In this document: positions 1 to 11,100 of the stretch, piece by piece | Layout: each line of letters opens with the position of its first letter | How positions within the stretch are numbered: the first letter of the stretch is position 1 | From: JANOXC01 sp031418215 | GTDB lineage: Bacteria > Bacteroidota > Bacteroidia > AKYH767-A > OLB10 | Assembly (NCBI GenBank): GCA_031418215.1 | Contig: JANOXC010000119.1 | Span: 5,198 to 69,197, forward strand | Direction of reading: 5' to 3' | Length of the DNA: 64,000 nt | Translations under genes and position numbers: made by a program | Notes under the pieces: generated by a model | Databases searched by the model: none | The model's input: the letters and a program-made list of their open reading frames with translations, nothing else | Told to the model about the DNA's origin: nothing

Positions 1-630
1 GGCTTCCATTAATGATTCATCAAACGGCTTCATAAATGACGTAACCTCCTCCTTGGAAAGATTTGGCTTGATCCAATCCAATTCCTTTTCTAAAGGAAGA
101 ATCAAAGGCATTCTTTTTTTACTGTTATGAATTTTCGACAGCAATGGATTGGCAACTGTTGTAAGTATAGAAAAGGAGCTAATGATTTCCCCTGTTTCTT
201 TATCCGTCCAATGATCATAAATGCCGGCTAATGAAAACACTTCTTTGCTTTTTAAGAAAATATAAAATGGAAATTTCTTTTTTCCGATTGTGTGCCATTC
301 AAAAAAACCGGTAACCGGCACAAGACACCTGTTTCTAGCAATTGCATTACGAAATGAAGGCTTTTGAAAAGCTGTAACTGCCACGCAATTTGGAGTCATC
401 AGACTTATTTTAGCTGCATCCTCCTTTGTCTTTGCCCAGTGAGGGATAAGACCCCAAGTATAAAAATTAATAGTCCTTTCCGCCCGTTGGGTCACCACAG
501 GCCAATGCGGATGTAAAAATGCCGATACATGATAAACATGCTTGAATAAATCACCTTGTGGAAATTGTGCATTATATCTTTTAGACATTTTCTCTGCACG
601 CTTTTCAAGTACCTGTATATTGTAGCACAT
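1..630 (-). CDS. SRAP domain protein (YedK/HMCES-like), 3' part cut by window edge
   Basis: The reading frame is open from an ATG at 630 down to base 1 (210 codons, no stop), so the C-terminus lies outside the window. The protein starts Met-Cys-Tyr-Asn. In the SRAP family Cys2, freed by Met removal, forms a thiazolidine crosslink with abasic sites in single-stranded DNA and shields them during replication. Other family hallmarks are visible: the Asn of TPNCVAVT, the RNRCLVPVTGFFEWH block with the conserved Glu, and TTVANPLLSKIHNSKKRMP with the conserved His. The visible length is close to a full SRAP domain (about 220-230 residues), so little is probably missing. It is transcribed divergently from the gene at 802. 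Domain identity is confident; its role in abasic-site protection is inferred from the family. Confidence 0.9.
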   Translation of the reverse strand, partial: MCYNIQVLEKRAEKMSKRYNAQFPQGDLFKHVYHVSAFLHPHWPVVTQRAERTINFYTWGLIPHWAKTKEDAAKISLMTPNCVAVTAFQKPSFRNAIARNRCLVPVTGFFEWHTIGKKKFPFYIFLKSKEVFSLAGIYDHWTDKETGEIISSFSILTTVANPLLSKIHNSKKRMPLILPLEKELDWIKPNLSKEEVTSFMKPFDESLMEA

Positions 631-801
631 CTTGCAAAGTTAAATTGATTATTGTCATTAAAAAAACAATGAACTTCCTTAATCAAGCATTGTTCACCCC
701 AAAAAACATAACTCGAAGTGGTATTCATTTTTTTGAAATATCTTTACCTTACTTTAAAGTTACAAACTTTATTAATTATAACCAATTTGACTATTTGATT
801 T

Positions 802-2055
802 ATGCTGAAATTGAACAATATCATTTTAATAACATTAATTAATCTTTTGACTACGAATACCCAAGCTCAACAACGATTGATTACGGGCAACATAAGTGAT
901 GCAGCTACAAAAGAGCCATTGCCCTATGCAACAATATCTTTAAAAAAGCAATTGATTGGCACCATCAGTAATGAATCAGGAAATTTTGATTTTTATATTC
1001 CTTCCGATTTGGTAAATGATACCTTGACAATCAGTTCGCTTGGATATAAGCCTGTAATGTTTGTCCTGAGTGCGATTACCCAACCATTAATGGTTCGCTT
1101 GCAATCAAGTATGGTTGATGTAAAGGAAATTCAAATCCGGCCCTTGCCTCCAACCTACTACATCAAACAAGCCATTTTAAGCATTAAGGCAAATTATCCT
1201 AATTCTCCCTTTCAAACAGAAGCTTATTACCGCGAAAAAGTAACAGAAAACAATGCATTAATCGATTTTAATGAGGCAATTTTTCGAACTTATTACCAAA
1301 ACTATACAGATACAGCAACAAAAAACCAACACCAATTACTAATTTTTCAACAAGCAGATGAAAAAAAGAAAATTGCATTTATGAGTGAACAAAATAAAAA
1401 GAAAAAAGAAAAGCAAAAAAAGAAAGGTGGTGATAAAGAAGAAAAGGAAAGTATATCAATTAGCGGATTAGGCGGCGGTCCTGAAACAATTTTAAGTCTT
1501 GATATAGTTCGTGATAAAGAACCATTCCTGGACAGTACTACTTTCAAATATTACAATTATTCATTCGCCCCGTCATCCTCTTATCAGAATAAAGAACTGA
1601 TGGTAATCGATTTTAAATCAAGGCGAGTGCTTGATCATGTAAAAATGGAAGGGAAAATTTATTTAGATGTTGAATCGAATGCCATTGTGAACATCGAATA
1701 CAAGGGTCGTTTTATTATTCCTGTGTTAATTAAGCCTCTTCTCTTTTTATATGGTTTAGATATAGACAATCCCATTATCAGCAAGAAACTAGAATACCAA
1801 GGGGTTAATAATAAATGGTACCCAAAAAATATTCAAGTTAATATAAGTGCTGATCTAACCAAGAAACACTGGTTTAAAGAAAATGAACATTCAACTTTTG
1901 AAGCGGAAGGTATTTTCAATGTAAATAAATTGAAAACTGAAAAGGCGATTGCAATAGATCCCTCGAAGAGATTCGATTCCAAGAAACCATTAAAGGATCA
2001 GGTTCACAATGACGAAGGTAATACCTGGTCAGGTATCAATATAATTAAAAAATAA
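802..2055 (+). CDS. Exported protein with carboxypeptidase-regulatory-like domain
   Basis: This 417-residue protein has a signal peptide (LNNIILITLINLL, likely cut after NTQA before QQRL). Residues ~25-105 form a carboxypeptidase-regulatory-like beta-sandwich (ITGNISDAATKEPLPYATI, GTISNESGNFDF, SSLGYKP), the same module that precedes many TonB-dependent receptors. Here no plug or barrel follows. The rest (residues ~115-417) is a soluble region I do not recognise beyond similarity to Bacteroidota proteins that carry this N-terminal module alone. Residues ~186-217 are an almost pure Lys/Glu/Gly tract, encoded by A-rich runs that could slip during replication. It ends 22 bases before a strong terminator shared with the convergent giant gene. 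The role is unknown; the cell-envelope location is inferred from the signal peptide. Confidence 0.75.
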   Translation: MLKLNNIILITLINLLTTNTQAQQRLITGNISDAATKEPLPYATISLKKQLIGTISNESGNFDFYIPSDLVNDTLTISSLGYKPVMFVLSAITQPLMVRLQSSMVDVKEIQIRPLPPTYYIKQAILSIKANYPNSPFQTEAYYREKVTENNALIDFNEAIFRTYYQNYTDTATKNQHQLLIFQQADEKKKIAFMSEQNKKKKEKQKKKGGDKEEKESISISGLGGGPETILSLDIVRDKEPFLDSTTFKYYNYSFAPSSSYQNKELMVIDFKSRRVLDHVKMEGKIYLDVESNAIVNIEYKGRFIIPVLIKPLLFLYGLDIDNPIISKKLEYQGVNNKWYPKNIQVNISADLTKKHWFKENEHSTFEAEGIFNVNKLKTEKAIAIDPSKRFDSKKPLKDQVHNDEGNTWSGINIIKK

Positions 2056-2077
2056 CAAGGCTTTTTTATAAAATTAA

Positions 2078-2103
2078 TAGCCCGGGAATTATTTCCCGGG
2101 CTA
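2078..2103. terminator. Bidirectional intrinsic terminator
   Basis: A perfect 11-bp stem (TAGCCCGGGAA at 2078-2088, TTCCCGGGCTA at 2093-2103) closes a 4-base loop between two convergent genes that stop at 2055 and 2137. The minus strand continues into a T-rich stretch and the plus-strand stem is preceded by A/T-rich sequence, so it can serve both genes. It is the only GC-rich patch in the surrounding AT-rich intergenic DNA. Confidence 0.85.
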
Positions 2104-2136
2104 CTAATGAAACAAGATTTGATTTATTCAAAATTT

Positions 2137-5100
2137 CTACGGCCTTGTAAAGTCATAATTTAAAACCTGGTTGTTATAAATAATTGTTTCTTTACTCCAT
2201 GTTTCAATTGAATTACGATGTCTTAATACAAGGTAATAACGGTGACCGGATATTAAGCCGGCAAAAGTAAAAGTTCCATATCCTTTGGTATTTATTACAC
2301 TTGTATCAGAAGATACAATCTGATAGGTTGCAGAATCTGCCATAGATAAAATAACGGAATCACAAATTGCAGGAAAATTAAGTGGGTCAAGTACTGCCAT
2401 CATTGAATCCATTCCGGGAATATAAAATCCCTCTATAAAGGCCCTTAGATTCAATGTTACATTACAAGTGTTGTTATGATACACTCCGGTAATGGAATCA
2501 CAGCCATCAATTGTACAGGCATTGTTATCATCAACAAGTATCGGAATATGACTTGGTCCGGTTACTGGGTTACAAGCATCCGCTGTACAAGCATTGGCAT
2601 CATTAACTGGAATAACTGTATGTAAAGGTCCGGAAACAGAATCACAAGCGTCCGCAGTACAAACATTAATGTCATCAAATTGTATTAACAAGTGCGTAGG
2701 TCCGGCTATTGCATCACATCCATCTATTGTACAAATGTTTGCATCATTTATTATTGGAAGATCGATATGTGTTGTCCCGGTTAATGAATCACATCCATCA
2801 GTTGTGCAAATATTATTATCATCTACTACCGGCAATGCAATATGTGTAGGGCCGGTTATTGCATTACAACCATCAGTTGTACAAACATTATGGTCGTTTT
2901 CGAAAGGCATTAATATATGTGTAGGCCCTAACAATGGATTACAACCATCAGTAGTACATACATTATTGTCGCTAAAATTTACTGGCAAATAGGAATTGGT
3001 AATGGAATCAAAGTTTGCCGAAGTACATGCATCAAGTGCCAGTAAATTTCCGGTATTGTTATAATAAATGGTATAACTTGCAGGTTGTATAAGTTGCAAA
3101 TTACCTGGAAGAACTAAATAATTTCCGGGAGGGATGGTATCGGACAATACCGGAAGATTTAAACTATCTATAACGGAATAGGTTGGAAGTCCAGCTAAAA
3201 CCAAACTGTCAACATCATAATAATGATACCCCTTAATGTGATGTGTGAATACGGGTGTTTGTCCAAAAACAAGTACTGTGTCATTGGAAGATACATTAAG
3301 CTCAGCCTTAGTTATTGTTAAAGTTCCAAGATCATAAGAAACATCATAGTTATCGGAAAGGTATGCACCCGGAACAATTGCCCAGGTACCTGCCGTAAAG
3401 CCGGTGATCATGTTAACGGACCGGAAATCTTCCAATGTATCATAAGAAGGCGCATTTACGTCGTCAGCATCAATTACAACAACTACATTTTCATTACTGC
3501 TATCTGACACCGTGGTTGAATTAAGCAGATTTTTTGCATTAATTAAATTCTTGGCATTAATCAGGTTTTTGGCATTTACATAGGCAGATCCATTAATAAG
3601 ATTTTTTGCATTTACCGCTGCTTTGGCATTGATATTAATAAGATTCCGTGCATTGATAAGATTTCTTGCATTAATCAACCTGGCGCTGTCTGGTCTTACC
3701 TGGTAATTAAAAATACTCTCCGGATCAACATCAATTAATCTGGTTGTATCATATACAATTGTATTTGTATTGATCAGATTTTTGGCATTAATAAGGTTCC
3801 TGGCATTGATAAGGTTCCTGGCACTTACTAAAAAACTCAAATGTTGAATATCAGCATTGATCAGATTACGAGAGTTCACCAGGTTTTTGGAATCAACAAG
3901 TACCAATGCATCAGCAATCTGACTACTATGCTCTAGCATCAATCCTGCACGAATCGCTAGCCTGTCAGTTGTGTCTATCGCAATTGAATCATAAGCATAA
4001 ACAAATTTAAAATCTGTTAATTTATCTCCATAAACCAAGGTAGTGTCTTTCGGTTTGATGTTAAGTGGCATTTTTTCAATGCTAAGAAGTCCATTGTCAA
4101 ACTCGTATGCATACTTATCCAGCAAGATGGATGATAATGAATCAGTAGGATCCAATGGATCAATAAAAGGCTCAATGAAATAATTACCCACATTACTTAA
4201 GGTGACTGCCGAAGTGAGGTACTTTACACTATCCAGTTTTAGTTCTGCCAATGTAATATTCAACGAATCTATCGGTTGACCGTCAATTTTTACTGAAATT
4301 GAAAAAGCAGGAATTTTTTCTCCATATTTTTTCGTTTTGTTGTCGGCTGTAATGACTATATGCTTCTTGAAAAAATAAATGGTATCAGAATTACCACCAT
4401 CCAGCGCAAGTGTAGTTACTGCCGGGTTATGTATATATAATGGCGGATTCCCTGTAAACGCTGGTATCTGCGCAGTAATCACATTTGAATTTACATAAGT
4501 AGAACTAATTAATATTCCATTAAACCATACCTGTGAGTTAGGAATGAAATAAGCCCCATTAATGGTAACCACAAAGGGTGCAGAACCAGGTGTTATAGAA
4601 TCAGGCTCAACAAGGCTATCGGCAATTGGTGATCCGGAAACGAGTGAAGCAATTGCAGAATCGGCCTGCAATAGTCCGTAACCTGTTTCAAAATCAAAAC
4701 CACCGGCTGCCATATCGCGACTGGTATTTTGAAGAATTGATTTTATTTCATCAGGCGTCATTCCCAAATTAAAAAACTTTTTCTTTGCCTCAATTAATAA
4801 TGCTGCAACAGCGGCTGCATGAGGGACTGCAGCGGAAGTACCAAAGAAATTCGGAAATTTATCATTATCAATATTCTTTCCACCAAGGTTCACTGTAGTA
4901 TTTACACCATTCGGTGCGATAAAATCTGGTTTGTTTCTTAATAAATTATTTACTGTTGTTCCACCTGCAGAAGAAAAATCTTCTACCAAAGCCGGACTCA
5001 CACCAAATGCAGGTGTTTTTGTGTACCGAGCGGCTCCAACAGTCATTGCTCCGATAGCATTTGCCTGACCAACAATTGTTGAATTGTTACTGTTGTATTC

Positions 5101-8100
5101 AGTAATGGTAAGATCTCCGCGGAAAACAATATATTTAAATCGCATACTACCAGTACCGGCTGCACGCACAATCATTATGTTGGCTTCACTGTTTCCTTTT
5201 ACAACAAAAGGTAATATTTCTACTGGGTCAGCTCCAATATTTGTTCTGTTGAATCCAAAGAGGCGATTACCAAAATCATCAGCTAAATAGATGTCAAGAT
5301 CGGTGCTTGCACCTGGATATTGACCCATTGAAAAGAAAGAATCTTCCCATTGTAATACGATACAATAAGTACCCGACAACAGTTTAACATGTTGAAGAAT
5401 ATCAGTTCCGGTGCTTGCAAAATTGTGTGCCTGACCCACATATCCTGCGGGTGGAGTTGCGGGTTTAAAAACCGCATCATAGGATTTATCACCAAAATTT
5501 CCTGCAGATGTAAAATAGGCAACACCATGTGCTTTGGCGGAATCCACAGCTTGCGCTATGATACCATCCTGGAAGAAAGGCTCAGAAGGAAATGTAATAT
5601 CATCAATTATTATATTACAGGAATCCGCCTCCAGTTCCCTTATACCTTCAGCCATATTACTGGCTGTTAAAAATCCTGTACGAAAAGCCAATTTAGCTTT
5701 TGGTGCAACATCGCGTATAATCTGCATCATGGCCCTGCCCTCATCTGATTTTCTTCCGAAAGGATAATCCTGAAGCACATTAATAGATGTTGCAGGCGGT
5801 AAATCACCGTTATTAATATCAACTTGTGCAGGGTTGCCGGCTTTCTTATTATAACTGTCAGATAAAATTCCAATCTTAATTCCTGAGCCATCAACTTTGA
5901 ATACCTTTCTTGCTATATCAGCTCTAATGGCAATATCACCTTTTGAATAGGCCACACCTATCCCCTTAGGTTTTGCCGCGCCTGAAAATGGAGATAATAA
6001 TACATGTACTTCATTAATCAATGTAGTAAGCGAATCCAGTAAATTTAACTTTGCCTGTGGAAACTTTCCCGTAATGATTAAGGAGTCGTCTCCATTATCA
6101 ACAATATCTACCATACCATAATCAACACTCTGTAACAAGGTTAATACTGAATCGTACATGCCTTCAAAAGGAATTACATTAATAAAAACACTATCAACGC
6201 CAAGTACAATCAAACTTGTATTAACCGCATTAGCCGCTGTTGTAGTGGTATCAGCAATTGAATCAGGGTTATTTTGAATTTGCTGTAATTCACCTATAAT
6301 GGCGGATGACTTTCCACTGTCGGAAGAAGTAAAATATGGTATAATGCAATTTACTAACGCCATGGAAATGGATGTTGATGGACCGGTACAACCATTGTTT
6401 GTTAGTGTTACACCATAAGTTCCCGGAGTAGTAACAAGAAATGAATCGGCAACTAAATTGCCGGGTGTCCATACGTAACTGTAATTATTTATTAATCCCG
6501 GAGTTGAATCAGTTACAAATAATGTAGAGGTCCCTCCTTCAGCGCAAAGCGGACTGTTAGGTATGATATGCGCCGTAGGATAGGGAGTTACTCTAACCTC
6601 AACAAGCTTAATAGTTGAACATCCTGTATTTGCAAGTCCTTTTATATAATAAGTTCCTGAAGCGTTAATAGCTGCCGGAGCTGCTATTGTTGTATAAGCA
6701 ATACTATCTTTCCAATAGCTGTATGCTAAACCACTTTGCGAACCGGATACAATTGTTGAATTTGTTAAATTGACAGTTAATGGTGCACAAACAGTAGCCG
6801 GATTGGTGATTTGTATTGATGGTGCAGCGACAACAAATAAATTAACTGAATCCGTTTTTACACATCCGTTATTCCCTGTTACAGAAACTGAATAATAACC
6901 GGAAGTATTGGCATTAGTGTTAGTGATTTTCGGATTTTGTTGGGATGAAGTAAATCCATTGGGTCCACTCCAAACATATGAAATACCTCCGCCGGCAGTT
7001 AAATAAATAGTCGCGCCTGAGCATATCGGACTAATGAAGCTTGCCAATGTTATTGGGGCAGGAATATGAGTAATGACCACAGGTTTTATATCATAACAAC
7101 CAGCAGTCGTGATGCCTTTAATATAATAAGTACCTGCAACAGTAACTGCATAAGGAATTATAACAGCTGAAGTAGCCTGGATGTTATTCCAATAACTATA
7201 AGCAAGTCCATTCGTCGAACCTGAGGTAATTAAAGTGTCAAATAAACTCACTTTAACATTTGAGCAAACAGTTGCCGGATTGGTGATTTGAACAACAGGA
7301 GTTGGATTAACAGTTATATATATAGAATCGGATTTACTGCAACCATTGGCATTTGTAATGGTAACTTTATAATATCCTGAATCAGCAACTGCGGGATTAG
7401 GTTTAATTGGACTTTGAAGGTTTGAATTAAATCCATTCGGGCCATTCCAAGAATAAGCTGTTCCTCCTGATGCGGCAGAAAATTTAATAGAATCTCCCGA
7501 ACATATAGGGCTATTTGTTGTTGGTGAAACGGATGGCAATACCAGAATAGTAAAATTCCACGTAGTACAACCCGCTGCTAAGCTAAATCCATTTCGCGGA
7601 ACTACTTTCCAGGAATAACTGCCAGGAGTAAGTGGAGTTAAAGTTGTATAACTTGTATTTGCTTGATTGGTTGAAACCAATGTTACACTGCCTGCAGATG
7701 GATATAAATAAACATCGTAACCGGTAGCCGTGGCAACAGCAGGCCAACTCAAAGTACTATTTATCGCAATACAAAGTGATGAGCCATTAGATGGAGCTGT
7801 TGGTGCTGCAACACAAGTTGGTATTGTTGAAACCACACAAATACTAAATGATGCAGGCGCACCAGCTGTTGTGCCTCCAGTTCCTGCATGATAAACTCTT
7901 ACGTAATAAATATGACCAACAATGGTAGTAAAACCTGATGACTCAGATGATCCGGCAGTATTATTTAGATTACGACATAGAATGGAAGTTTTTGAATTGC
8001 AATTTCCTGGACCAATACCTCCATAATATACCTGAAATGCTGGATCATAAGCACCACTTCCTGTTACCGTTACAGTATTATAACCAGTACCGGCAAACCA

Positions 8101-11100
8101 ATACCATACATCATCATCAGCAATTCCGCATAATGTAGTATCTGCAGAAGCTGTTGCATTTGTAGTAGAAACATTTACGATTTGATTAAGCCCAGTATTA
8201 CAAGTTAAAGAGTTTGCACTGGCAAGCTCCGTTGCATTTGCACACTCATCATTACTTGCATCTGGGGACAATACCACTAATGCAAATTCACCTGTAATTC
8301 CCCAGTTGGGTGATTCAATATCAACAGTAGGTTGACTTGTATAACCATAACCTGCTGTACTAATTGATATCGATGAAACAGTACCTGAACCTTGATTTAC
8401 TGTTCCAATAGCGCCTATGCCTCCGCCTCCGGAAATAGTAACTCGCCCACTTGTGCTACCTCCTGATATACTAAATAATGCTGTGTTATATCCACTACCA
8501 TTATTATTCATAACAATATTGGTAATTCCTCCACCTGGAGAAAAAGAAGCTGTGGCAGTAGCCTTTACTCCTCCTCTTTCATGATATATCCTAACGTAAT
8601 ATATACTGTCGGGTATTGTCATAATTGCAGAATTAAGAAATACTCCTGCGCCCGGGTAAGTGGTATTGTTGGCCATACCTGATTCGACTATACCAACTTT
8701 ACAGGAGATTGAATTGAAGGAATTATTAAGCACTTGTACCCTCGGGATATATCCTCCTGATGCGTACACAACAACATTGGTATTGATGTTTTTTGCATTA
8801 AATTTAAACCACACATCATCATCATTATTACCGGCACAAACAGCAACATTATTGCTAGCTGTTGCAAACCTCGATGAATAAATATTTCCACAAAGATTAT
8901 CAGGTAATACAGAAACGGGAGCGATAAAAGTTGCACCGGAATAATCATCATTATTCGGAGGAGTTGTGGGTGGAACTGTACCACCTGTATATCCGGTTCC
9001 CGGAGTAAATTTTATTGTTGAATTGCAGGATGGCGCAATACTTAGTCCGGTTGTACCTCTTGCTAATACGTTAGTATTTGTATAGGAAAACACATCAGAA
9101 TTCTCATATTGCTGTGCTAACACCTGTCCTTGCAATGCAGGATCATTCACAAAAATTCCCGTAAATCCAACTCCATAACTAAGGCGGGCATCTTGTGTCC
9201 CATTAAATGCTTGAAGTGGACCATAATTATAGGAAATACTATTATCGCTTTCATCAAGTATTACCTGAATGCTTATCAGTGAATTGGATACACCATACAT
9301 CGTAAAATCTTTCCACTCGGCAATTATTTTCCTTGCGCCGGTTGTTCCGGTTATTTTCCATTTTGTTTTAACATCATAAATAGCAGTACCGCCTGAGATT
9401 GTTGGATCACTTATCAGGTCGGTATAAAAAGGAGCAAGCATAAATGGAAATGAACTTCCATTCAAAATTGCGGCAGTTGGATTAACAGAAGGTGCAAATC
9501 TGTTCGAATAAGTACTGCCGGTTACTGTAAATGCAGGGGTTGCTGTTGAAACCAATCGAATGATACCATTGGTTAGTAGTTGAAACCCTGTAATCACTTG
9601 ACCGCAATAAGTAAATGTTGAGCCGGGAATAGTTACAACATTTGAAAGAGCCTCATCCCCTGATGAACTGATCCAAGTAAAAGTATTGCCTGAATTAATA
9701 ATTGAATTATAAGTAGTATTCGTTGCGCGGGTTATATTGTATTGCAAAGGCACAGGAGTGTAAGTACTCAACCATGCATAAAAATCATCACCTGTTGGTA
9801 CTATGGGGCCAGTTATTGTATCTGCTGTTTGCTTGCTTCCTGTTGCACTAAGTGGGGTATTGGCTGTGCCAACGGCAGTACTCCTTGTGGTCCACGGTCC
9901 ATTTACAGCAGGTGCCTGACCAACAAACAATCCACCCTGATCAGAAACTAAACTATCATTCACAGTCCAAAATAATGTAACTAAAGGTTTGGTACCATAA
10001 ACCATACCCACCGGGATATTTAATCGATTAGTTCTTTTACCAATCGGTCCACCTGTTCCTGTTGGCCTTCCTAATCGACTGGCAGAAATTTGTGTAATTG
10101 TTGAGCCCGTGCTAAGCGAACCTGTACCTGTTGCAACTTGAATTGATCCATCAAACGGAAATGTGCGGGTTACACTTCCACCCGGAGCTGTTAATGAAAT
10201 AACACCATTTGAAACATTTGCACTTACACTTCCTGTTGTTCCGGAATAACTATAAAGGGAGCATAAAAGTGTATCGCCATTCAAATCTAAAATACCACTT
10301 GAAAATGATAAAGGCGATGAACCAAATAACTCCAGTTTGCCTAATAATTTAACGCCGCCAATTGGGCTATTTCCGGAAAGCAATAGAGCGTTAATCTTAT
10401 TGTTCGAAGGAACTTCAGCGCCGGCTGTCGCAACTCCATTTTGTGAATTATTTGCACTTAGTGGAGAAATATTATTGTAAGCAATATTATAAAGTGCAAT
10501 GCGTGCAGTTGGTGCAGTTGAAGCTACAGTTGTTGCTGTGCCTCCTCCCAAGCCTACTATTGGAGCAGTTGTAAATCCATATCCGGAATTGGTAATTGCG
10601 AAGTTATTGATCTGACGGTTTGTGTTAATAACTACAATTGCTGTCGGCCAACATCCCCCGGGCCATGCAATCGTACCATTTCCACTAATTGAAATTGTTG
10701 GTGGGCTGGAATAAGTAGCAGCAGTTCCTGTATTCAAATAAACAGAAACCAATTTGCCCTGACTAACAGTTATGGTAAAATTTGCTGAAGTTAAAGCAGT
10801 TCCTGAAACTGGTGTGCCTGTGATCGTAATTGTAGGGGCAACTGTATATCCCGAGCCGCTATTGGTAACTAGGTTTAAAGCCGTAGGGCCAGCGAAACCA
10901 ACTGTAGGTGCAACGGTGTAATTTACACCTGCACCCGTAACGGAAGTAGTTGAAATAAACACTTGCCCCACACCGCTACCTTTGGTAATTCCCGAAGCTG
11001 TTGCAGGTGCGCCCTGATCATTATTGATTGTTAAACCACCACTGATTATAGCGGTGGCATTTTTTTGCAACAAACTATTTGAAGGGCCATCCATTCGTTG

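Noticed and set aside
645..842. 65-codon plus-strand frame before the gene at 802
   Set aside because: It covers the promoter region and the start of the next gene in another frame, and its sequence shows no domain or signal.
2060..2140. Frameshifted remnant of a T9SS sorting domain after the giant gene
   Set aside because: All three minus-strand frames after the stop contain early stops, and a terminator begins within about 35 bases.
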